Source of the DNA: Pseudomonas capeferrum
Lineage (GTDB): Bacteria; Pseudomonadota; Gammaproteobacteria; Pseudomonadales; Pseudomonadaceae
Reading direction: 5' to 3'
Length of the DNA: 57,701 nucleotides
Assembly (NCBI RefSeq): GCF_013523055.1
Contig: NZ_JAAMQM010000031.1
Span: 1-57,701, forward strand
Shown: piece by piece, positions 51,497 through 57,701 of the stretch
Layout: each line of letters starts with the position of its first letter
How positions within the stretch are numbered: position 1 is the first letter of the stretch
Program-made: the position numbers and the translations under genes
Notes under the pieces: generated by a model
What the model was told of the DNA's origin: nothing
Seen by the model: the letters and a program-made list of their open reading frames with translations, nothing else
Databases searched by the model: none

Positions 51497-51530
51497 AAAA
51501 GGCGGCTTGCACAGTGAGGTCGCCTTTTTT
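51497..51530 (+). terminator. Rho-independent terminator after fis
   Basis: AAAAGGCG (51497-51504) pairs with CGCCTTTT (51521-51528) around a 16-nt loop, and the T-run reaches 51530. It ends the dusB-fis transcript 17 nt after the fis stop. Confidence 0.85.
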
Positions 51531-51559
51531 GCTGACTCCACCGCGTTATGGAATCCGAA

Positions 51560-53167
51560 ATGACCGACCAGACTACCCGCCTGCCGATCCGCCGCGCCCT
51601 GATCAGCGTCTCCGACAAGACCGGGATTCTCGAATTCGCCCGTGAGCTGCAGCAGCTTGGCGTCGAGATCCTGTCCACCGGGGGTACCTACAAGCTGCTC
51701 AAGGACAACGCCATCGACGCGGTGGAAGTGGCCGATTACACAGGCTTCGCCGAAATGATGGACGGCCGGGTCAAGACCCTGCACCCGAAGATCCACGGTG
51801 GCATCCTGGGCCGTCGCGGCACCGATGACGCCATCATGAACGAGCACGGCATCAAGCCGATCGATCTGGTTGCCGTGAACCTGTATCCCTTCGAAGCGAC
51901 CATCGCCAAGCCGGGCTGCGACCTGCCGACCGCGATCGAGAACATCGACATCGGCGGCCCGACCATGGTCCGTTCGGCGGCGAAGAACCACAAGGACGTC
52001 GCCATCGTGGTCAACACTGGCGACTACGCCACGGTCATCGAAGGTCTCAAGGCCGGTGGCCTGACCTATGCCCAGCGCTTCGACCTGATGCTCAAGGCCT
52101 TCGAGCACACCGCGGCCTACGACGGCATGATCGCCAACTACATGGGTACCATCGACCAGGCCAGCGAAACCCTGGGCACCGAAGGCCGCAGCGAATTCCC
52201 GCGCACCTTCAACAGCCAGTTCGTCAAGGCCCAGGAAATGCGCTACGGCGAGAACCCGCACCAGAGCGCGGCGTTCTATGTCGAGGCCAAGCCGGCCGAG
52301 GTGGGTATCGCCACCGCCGTCCAGCTGCAGGGCAAGGAGCTGTCCTACAACAACATGGCCGACACCGATGCCGCGCTGGAGTGCGTGAAGAGCTTCGTCA
52401 AGCCGGCCTGCGTCATCGTCAAGCACGCCAATCCCTGCGGCGTCTCGGTCTGCCCTGACGATGAAGGCGGGATCCGCAAGGCCTACGACCTGGCCTACGC
52501 CACGGACACCGAGTCGGCCTTCGGCGGCATCATCGCCTTCAACCGCGAGCTGGATGCCGAGACCGCCAAGGCCATCGTCGAGCGTCAGTTCGTCGAAGTC
52601 ATCATCGCCCCGAGCGTCAGCGATGAAGCCCGCGCCATCGTCGCGGCAAAAGCCAACGTGCGCCTGCTGGCATGCGGCCAATGGTCGAGCGAGCGCGCCG
52701 ACGCCTGGGATTACAAGCGCGTCAACGGCGGCCTGCTGGTACAGAGCCGCGACAATGGCATGATCAGCGCCGACGACTTGAAAGTCGTGACCAAGCGCGC
52801 GCCGACCGAGCAGGAAGTCCACGACCTGATCTTTGCCTGGAAAGTGGCCAAGTTCGTCAAGTCCAACGCCATCGTCTACGCCAAGAACCGCCAGACCATC
52901 GGTGTCGGCGCCGGCCAGATGAGCCGCGTCAACTCTGCTCGTATCGCTGCGATCAAGGCCGAACATGCTGGCCTGCAGGTGCAGGGCGCGGTCATGGCCT
53001 CGGATGCGTTCTTCCCGTTCCGTGACGGTATCGACAATGCAGCTAAAGTGGGTATCACCGCTGTGATCCAGCCGGGTGGTTCGATGCGCGACGCCGAAGT
53101 CATCGCGGCGGCCGACGAAGCCGGTATTGCCATGGTCTTCACCGGCATGCGCCACTTCCGCCACTAA
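51560..53167 (+). CDS. purH: bifunctional AICAR transformylase/IMP cyclohydrolase
   Basis: A 535-aa enzyme for the last two steps of IMP synthesis. The N-terminal IMP cyclohydrolase (1-200) has LISVSDKTG near 16, STGGTYKLL near 43 and KTLHPKIHGG near 70. The C-terminal formyltransferase has YGENPHQSAAF near 229 and KHANPCG near 290 with the catalytic Lys-His pair. The ATG at 51560 follows GGAA and gives the family N-terminus; an in-frame ATG at 51548 would add four residues. purD lies 132 nt downstream with a REP in the gap. Confidence 0.96.
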   Translation: MTDQTTRLPIRRALISVSDKTGILEFARELQQLGVEILSTGGTYKLLKDNAIDAVEVADYTGFAEMMDGRVKTLHPKIHGGILGRRGTDDAIMNEHGIKPIDLVAVNLYPFEATIAKPGCDLPTAIENIDIGGPTMVRSAAKNHKDVAIVVNTGDYATVIEGLKAGGLTYAQRFDLMLKAFEHTAAYDGMIANYMGTIDQASETLGTEGRSEFPRTFNSQFVKAQEMRYGENPHQSAAFYVEAKPAEVGIATAVQLQGKELSYNNMADTDAALECVKSFVKPACVIVKHANPCGVSVCPDDEGGIRKAYDLAYATDTESAFGGIIAFNRELDAETAKAIVERQFVEVIIAPSVSDEARAIVAAKANVRLLACGQWSSERADAWDYKRVNGGLLVQSRDNGMISADDLKVVTKRAPTEQEVHDLIFAWKVAKFVKSNAIVYAKNRQTIGVGAGQMSRVNSARIAAIKAEHAGLQVQGAVMASDAFFPFRDGIDNAAKVGITAVIQPGGSMRDAEVIAAADEAGIAMVFTGMRHFRH

Positions 53168-53192
53168 TCAAAGGCCAGGCTGATCCCCGACG

Positions 53193-53268
53193 CCTGTGGG
53201 CGCGGGTTTACCCGCGAATGCGATGTTGGATTCACCGCCGCATTCGCGGGTGAACCCGCTCCCACAGG
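53193..53268. repeat. REP hairpin between purH and purD
   Basis: Arms 53193-53222 and 53239-53268 are reverse complements at 28 of 30 positions around a 16-nt loop. The arms carry CCTGTGGG and ACCCGCGAATGCG. Such hairpins inside an operon often adjust the amount of downstream mRNA. Confidence 0.85.
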
Positions 53269-53299
53269 GGCGAGGATCGCCGCCAAACAGAGGTTTGAC

Positions 53300-54595
53300 A
53301 TGAAAGTTTTGATCATCGGCAGCGGCGGTCGCGAGCACGCCCTGGCATGGAAAGTCGCCCAGGATCCGCGGGTCGAGAAAGTCTACGTCGCACCAGGTAA
53401 CGCGGGCACCGCCACCGAAGCCAAGTGCGAGAACGTGGCCATCGACGTCAACGCGCTGGAGCAGCTGGCCGACTTCGCCGAGAACAACGTGCAGCTGACC
53501 ATCGTCGGCCCGGAGGCGCCATTGGTCGCCGGCGTCGTCGACCTGTTCCGCAGCCGCGGCCTGGACTGCTTCGGCCCGACCAAGGGCGCCGCACAGCTGG
53601 AAGGTTCCAAGGCTTTCACCAAGGATTTCCTGGCACGTCACAAGATCCCGACCGCCGACTACCAGAATTTCACCGAGATCGAACCGGCCCTGGCCTACCT
53701 GAACGAAAAAGGCGCGCCGATCGTGATCAAGGCCGACGGCCTGGCCGCGGGCAAAGGCGTGATCGTCGCCATGACCCTGCGGGAAGCCGAAGACGCCGTG
53801 CGTGACATGCTCGCCGGCAATGCTTTCGGTGAGGCTGGCTCGCGCGTGGTGATCGAAGAATTCCTCGACGGCGAGGAAGCCAGCTTCATCGTCATGGTCG
53901 ATGGCCAGAACATACTGCCCATGGCCACCAGCCAGGACCACAAGCGCGTCGGCAACGGCGACAGCGGCCCGAACACCGGCGGCATGGGTGCCTACTCTCC
54001 GGCCCCGGTGGTCACCGCCGAGGTTCACCAGCGCGTGATGGATCAGGTCATCTGGCCGACCGTGCGCGGCATGGCCGAGGAAGGCAATGTCTATACGGGT
54101 TTCCTCTATGCCGGTCTGATGATCGACAAGGCAGGCAATCCCAAGGTCATCGAGTTCAACTGCCGCTTCGGTGATCCGGAAACCCAACCGATCATGCTGC
54201 GTCTGGAGTCGAGCCTGGTACTGCTGATCGAAGCCGCCTTCGCCAAGGCCCTGGACAAGGTCGAGGCCCAGTGGGACCCACGACCGAGCCTGGGCGTCGT
54301 ACTGGCCGCCGGCGGTTATCCGGGCGACTATGCAAAGGACGCGGCGATCGATGGCCTCGATGCGGCCGCCAAGCTGGAAGGCAAGGTCTTCCACGCCGGT
54401 ACCGCTCTCAAAGAGGGTCAAGTCGTCACCCAGGGTGGCCGCGTGCTCTGCGCTACCGCCCTGGGCCAGACAGTCGAGGCTGCACAGCAACAGGCCTACC
54501 GCCTGGCCGAACAGATCAGCTGGGAAGGCAGCTTCTACCGTAACGACATCGGCTACCGGGCAATCGCCCGCGAGCGCGATGAGCATCAGCGGTAA
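53300..54595 (+). CDS. purD: phosphoribosylamine-glycine ligase
   Basis: A 431-aa ATP-grasp enzyme joining glycine to phosphoribosylamine in purine synthesis. The N-terminus is VLIIGSGGREHALAWK, followed by PGNAGTA near 31 and IVGPEAPLVAG near 68. The ATP-grasp loop VIKADGLAAGKGVIV is near 142. The metal-binding ENCRFGDPE-like segment reads EFNCRFGDPETQ near 284. The ATG at 53300 has AGAGG about 8 nt upstream. The gene is full length and is closed by a strong hairpin. Confidence 0.96.
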   Translation: MKVLIIGSGGREHALAWKVAQDPRVEKVYVAPGNAGTATEAKCENVAIDVNALEQLADFAENNVQLTIVGPEAPLVAGVVDLFRSRGLDCFGPTKGAAQLEGSKAFTKDFLARHKIPTADYQNFTEIEPALAYLNEKGAPIVIKADGLAAGKGVIVAMTLREAEDAVRDMLAGNAFGEAGSRVVIEEFLDGEEASFIVMVDGQNILPMATSQDHKRVGNGDSGPNTGGMGAYSPAPVVTAEVHQRVMDQVIWPTVRGMAEEGNVYTGFLYAGLMIDKAGNPKVIEFNCRFGDPETQPIMLRLESSLVLLIEAAFAKALDKVEAQWDPRPSLGVVLAAGGYPGDYAKDAAIDGLDAAAKLEGKVFHAGTALKEGQVVTQGGRVLCATALGQTVEAAQQQAYRLAEQISWEGSFYRNDIGYRAIARERDEHQR

Positions 54596-54645
54596 CGTCG
54601 TCACCAGGGATCGTGGCGCCAGGTGCGCCCGCCTTTCGGCACGTC

Positions 54646-54670
54646 GGCAAGGCCCTGCATGGGCCTTGCC
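54646..54670 (+). terminator. hairpin terminator after purD
   Basis: A perfect 10-bp stem, GGCAAGGCCC with GGGCCTTGCC, closes a 5-nt loop and is followed by TTGGTTTGG. The stem is strong, while the T-tract is interrupted. Confidence 0.7.
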
Positions 54671-54730
54671 TTGGTTTGGGCACGCCGCGCATAGTGGTCA
54701 CTTGGCATTCAGCAAAAAAGGGATTTCGTT

Positions 54731-57505
54731 GTGCATCGGCTTAGGATTGCCATTGCCCTGACCGTCAGCCTGCTGACCCTGCTCTGCCTGCTCCCGGCTT
54801 CGGCCGAACCTGGCGGTGGTTGGGCCGTGCTGCTCGACGAACAGGCCAACCTGCAACTGAGCGACGTTCGTTCCGAACGTTATCGCAACCAGTTCAGCCC
54901 GCTGAACCTCAACGAACTCAATGCCGCTACGCCAGATCAGGCGCTCTGGCTGCACTATCGGCTCGAGCCGGCCCAGCAGGAACGCTTGCTGCGCATTTTC
55001 GCACCCGATCTTTCACACCTCGATCTTTACGCCCTCGCGAGCGGGACGCTGCTGCGCCAGCTGCACCACGGCCGTGAAGGCGTCAGTGGCAGCCCGACCT
55101 TGCGAGGCAGCGGCCATGTCCTGGCATTGCCCAATAGCACGCAGCCAGTGGACATCTACCTGCGCCTGGTCTCCGAACACCAGCTGCGTCCGGCCATCAG
55201 CCTCGAGTCGGCAGCGGTCGCAGCCGCCGACCAGCGTCAGGCCACTTTGTTCGGGCTGTTGTTCGGCGGCTTGCTGATGCTGATCCTGCACAACCTGATC
55301 CGCTTTATCTACTCGCGCTCCAGTACCACGTTGATCCTGGCGTTCTACCACGGCCTGATGCTGCTCAGTGGCTTGATCCTGCTCAACCTCAGCGGGCCTT
55401 GGTGGCACCTGTGGCATACCGCCCAGACTCCGGCCGCCTACCTGACCCTGGTGCTGGCGGGCATAGCCGGGTTGTACTTCACCCAGCACTTCTTCGCCCC
55501 CTGTCTCTCGCCAAGATTGAACCGGCTGCTTCAGGCCGAAATGCTGGTCGCCGGCATCAGTGGCCTGATCCTGCTGTTCGTCGATACGCTGCCGTTGAAC
55601 CTGATGACCTATGCCTTGCTGGCCCTCGGCAGCCTGAGCATGCTGCTGATCTCGGGCTACCAGGGCTACAAGGGCTACGGCCCGGCGCGTCTGTTCACCG
55701 TGGCCATGCTGGTGTTCAACCTGGGTGGGCTGGTCCTGCTGCCAGCACTGCTCGGCTTGACCCGCACGCCAACGCCCTGGCTGCTGTGCATCCTCATGGG
55801 CATGACGGTCATCAGCGGCTTGCTGCTCAATCTCGCGGTCAGCGAACGCCTGCGCAAGATCAGCGAAGAGCGCTTCAGCGCCAGCCGGGCCTTGGCCGCC
55901 AGCGATGCGGAAGTCAACGCCAAGTCCGAGTTCCTGGCCAAGATCAGTCATGAAATCCGCACACCCATGAACGGCGTGCTGGGCATGACCGAACTGCTGC
56001 TCGGCACGCCGTTGTCGGTCAAGCAGCGCGATTATGTCCAGACCATCCACAGCGCGGGCAACGAGCTGCTCACGCTGATCAACGAGATCCTCGATATCTC
56101 CAAGCTCGAATCCCGGCAGATCGAGCTCGATGACGTGCAGTTCGATCTCAACGCGCTGATCGAAGACTGCCTGAACATCTTCCGCGCCAAGGCCGAACAG
56201 CAGAACATCGAGCTCATCAGCTTTACCCAGCCCCAGGTGCCACGCGTGATCAGCGGTGATCCGACACGTCTGCGGCAAGCCGTCTGCAGCATGCTGGAAA
56301 ACGCGCTGAAGAACAGCGAGCAGGGGGAAGTCCTGCTGGTCGTGGCGCTCGACCAGCGTGGCCAAAGGCCGCGCCTGCGCATCGCCGTACAGGATGGCGG
56401 CCAGCCCATGCCCGCCGGCGACCGCGAGGCATTGCTGCAAGCCGAGCTGCACAGTCGACATTTCCTCTCCAACAACGATCTGGGCGGCCACCTGGGGCTG
56501 GTGATCGCCAAACAGCTCATCGGCCTGATGCAGGGCGAATTCGGAATCAAGACCAGCAGCAGCATGGGTAATACGCTCTGGCTGACCTTGCCGCTCGATC
56601 CACAGCGCCTGGAACAGCCGACCACGGATCTCGATGGCCCGCTGCGCGATGCGCGCGTGCTGGTGGTGGACGACAACGACACCTGCCGCAAGGTCCTGGT
56701 CCAGCAATGCAGCGCCTGGGGCATGAACGTCAGTGCCGTTCCCTCCGGCAAGGAAGCGCTGGCCCTGTTGCGCACCAAGTCGCACCTGCGTGACTACTTC
56801 GACGCCGTGTTACTCGACCAGAACATGCCTGGCATGACGGGCATGCAATTGGCGGCCAGGATCAAGGAAGATCCCAGCCTGAACCATGACATTCTGGTGG
56901 TGATGCTGACGGGCATCAGCAATGCGCCAAGCAAGGTGATCGCGCGCAACGCCGGGGTCAAGCGCATCCTTGCCAAGCCGGTGGCCGGCTATACCCTGAA
57001 GACTACCCTGGCCGAAGAGCTGGCCCAGCGTAGCCGCGATGCCCACATCGCGCCTCCGGCGGCGGCTGTCGCCGCGCCGCCACTGGACTTGCCGACCGAT
57101 TTCCGTATTTTGGTCGCGGAAGACAACACCATCTCGACCAAGGTCATTCGCGGCATGCTCGGCAAGCTCAACCTGGAGCCCGATACCGCCAGTAACGGCG
57201 AAGAAGCCTTGCAGGCCATGCAGCGGCAACGCTACGACCTGGTACTCATGGATTGCGAAATGCCCATCCTCGACGGTTTCTCCGCTACCCAGCAGCTGCG
57301 TGCCTGGGAGATGGTCAATCATCGCCAGCGAACTCCGATAGTGGCCCTGACCGCGCATATCCTTACCGAGCACAAGGAGCGCGCGCGCCTTGCCGGGATG
57401 GACGGACACATGGCCAAGCCGGTCGAGCTTTCGCAACTGCGCGAGCTTGTCCAATACTGGGCGGCCCAGCGATTGCCCCGGCCGGATCAGCTGCCACTTT
57501 CGTAG
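54731..57505 (+). CDS. retS: hybrid sensor kinase RetS
   Basis: A 924-aa membrane hybrid kinase. It has a signal peptide, a periplasmic 7TMR-DISM extracellular domain (about 25-165), seven helices (about 175-375), a histidine kinase region with H407 in KISHEIRTPMNG and N524 in the N-box, then two receiver domains with D696 (LLDQNMPG) and D841 (LMDCEMP). P. aeruginosa RetS has its H424, D713 and D858 all exactly 17 residues further on, which fits. RetS dampens GacS and so the RsmY/RsmZ switch between planktonic and biofilm life. The GTG start has AAGGG 9 nt upstream. The ATP-binding G boxes look degenerate (DGGQP, GGHLGL), in line with a role by heterodimerisation. Confidence 0.93.
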   Translation: MHRLRIAIALTVSLLTLLCLLPASAEPGGGWAVLLDEQANLQLSDVRSERYRNQFSPLNLNELNAATPDQALWLHYRLEPAQQERLLRIFAPDLSHLDLYALASGTLLRQLHHGREGVSGSPTLRGSGHVLALPNSTQPVDIYLRLVSEHQLRPAISLESAAVAAADQRQATLFGLLFGGLLMLILHNLIRFIYSRSSTTLILAFYHGLMLLSGLILLNLSGPWWHLWHTAQTPAAYLTLVLAGIAGLYFTQHFFAPCLSPRLNRLLQAEMLVAGISGLILLFVDTLPLNLMTYALLALGSLSMLLISGYQGYKGYGPARLFTVAMLVFNLGGLVLLPALLGLTRTPTPWLLCILMGMTVISGLLLNLAVSERLRKISEERFSASRALAASDAEVNAKSEFLAKISHEIRTPMNGVLGMTELLLGTPLSVKQRDYVQTIHSAGNELLTLINEILDISKLESRQIELDDVQFDLNALIEDCLNIFRAKAEQQNIELISFTQPQVPRVISGDPTRLRQAVCSMLENALKNSEQGEVLLVVALDQRGQRPRLRIAVQDGGQPMPAGDREALLQAELHSRHFLSNNDLGGHLGLVIAKQLIGLMQGEFGIKTSSSMGNTLWLTLPLDPQRLEQPTTDLDGPLRDARVLVVDDNDTCRKVLVQQCSAWGMNVSAVPSGKEALALLRTKSHLRDYFDAVLLDQNMPGMTGMQLAARIKEDPSLNHDILVVMLTGISNAPSKVIARNAGVKRILAKPVAGYTLKTTLAEELAQRSRDAHIAPPAAAVAAPPLDLPTDFRILVAEDNTISTKVIRGMLGKLNLEPDTASNGEEALQAMQRQRYDLVLMDCEMPILDGFSATQQLRAWEMVNHRQRTPIVALTAHILTEHKERARLAGMDGHMAKPVELSQLRELVQYWAAQRLPRPDQLPLS
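57443..57467 (+). repeat. retS-end copy of a 25-nt direct repeat
   Basis: These 25 nt inside the last codons of retS recur at 57677-57701 with 23 of 25 identical bases in the same orientation, 234 nt downstream. Confidence 0.75.
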
Positions 57506-57617
57506 GGCCAACCTCAGCGCCGGGCCGGCCGATCAAGGAACGGGCATTCGGGGTTCGATACTAGTAACTTGGCCTTCGGCTTCTGGAATCTTTTGTGATG
57601 CTGATGGCCCTATCGCG

Positions 57618-57686
57618 GGACAAGCCCGCTCGCCACTGGGATTTATAACCGCTGCGCCGCGCATCGGGTGGCGAGCGGGCTTGTCC
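57618..57686. repeat. REP hairpin after retS
   Basis: Arms 57618-57636 and 57668-57686 are exact reverse complements (GGACAAGCCCGCTCGCCAC and its complement) around a 31-nt loop. It uses the same REP core as the dinF-speA pair, with A in place of G. Confidence 0.85.
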
Positions 57687-57701
57687 AGTACTGGGCGGCC
57701 C
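57677..57701 (+). repeat. second copy of the 25-nt retS-end repeat at the window edge
   Basis: The last 25 nt match 57443-57467 at 23 positions. The first ten overlap the REP arm, so the join is at a shared GCTTGTCC. The copy is cut by the window end, so its real length is unknown. Confidence 0.7.

Noticed and set aside
1..57701. CRISPR arrays, tRNA and rRNA genes, prophage or defence islands.
   Set aside because: No regular short repeat-spacer array, cloverleaf, rRNA core sequence or phage/defence gene set was found by reading. Nearly all genes are ordinary Pseudomonas core genes.

Overview
The window reads as chromosome of a fluorescent Pseudomonas, most likely the P. putida group. The DNA is GC-rich with strong third-position GC. 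The start sites often carry GGAG-type ribosome binding sites, the intergenic gaps carry Pseudomonas REP hairpins, and many proteins match known Pseudomonas families closely. The gene order aroQ-accB-accC-prmA-DUF3426-dusB-fis-purH-purD-retS is the one I recall from P. aeruginosa. I call 46 protein genes. I see no rRNA, tRNA, CRISPR array, prophage or intact transposon.

Left third (1-12.4 kb): nitrogen-compound catabolism. mmsA and a beta-alanine:pyruvate transaminase form a minus-strand unit that diverges from a LysR regulator. A RutR-like TetR regulator and a YigZ/IMPACT protein follow. Next come an SDR, an 8-oxoguanine-deaminase-type amidohydrolase and an adenine deaminase, then an ArsR-type regulator, a 54-aa protein and a Bcr/CflA exporter.

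12.1-18.8 kb: a compact copper module (copZ, a small secreted protein, copA, cueR) with two recognisable CueR-type operators, then a dCache chemoreceptor and an AraC regulator.

19.0-26.6 kb: a thiolase diverging from a two-domain FabG4-type reductase and a MaoC dehydratase, arranged as in mycobacterial fadA2/fabG4-htdX. A MazG-like pyrophosphatase, CmoM, two paralogous DUF4136 lipoproteins, and a prepilin peptidase plus LuxR-type response regulator follow. That last pair resembles FppA-PprB without the rest of a Tad locus.

26.6-42.7 kb: envelope and housekeeping genes. These are PBP1C and an inner-membrane alpha-2-macroglobulin (with a small membrane protein between them on the other strand), a DinF-type MATE pump, SpeA, a Sui1/YciH protein with an added Cys cluster, a Nudix hydrolase, a DUF2333 protein and a CtpL-like chemoreceptor preceded by a possible Pho box.

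42.8-57.7 kb: dsbD, then aroQ, accB and accC, an internally deleted IS3-like element, prmA, a zinc-ribbon DUF3426 protein, dusB-fis, purH, purD and retS. The most distinctive non-coding features are the IS3-derived MITE-like remnant (47272-47447), a 41-bp perfect inverted repeat between dinF and speA, and a 25-nt near-copy of the retS 3' end at the last bases of the window.
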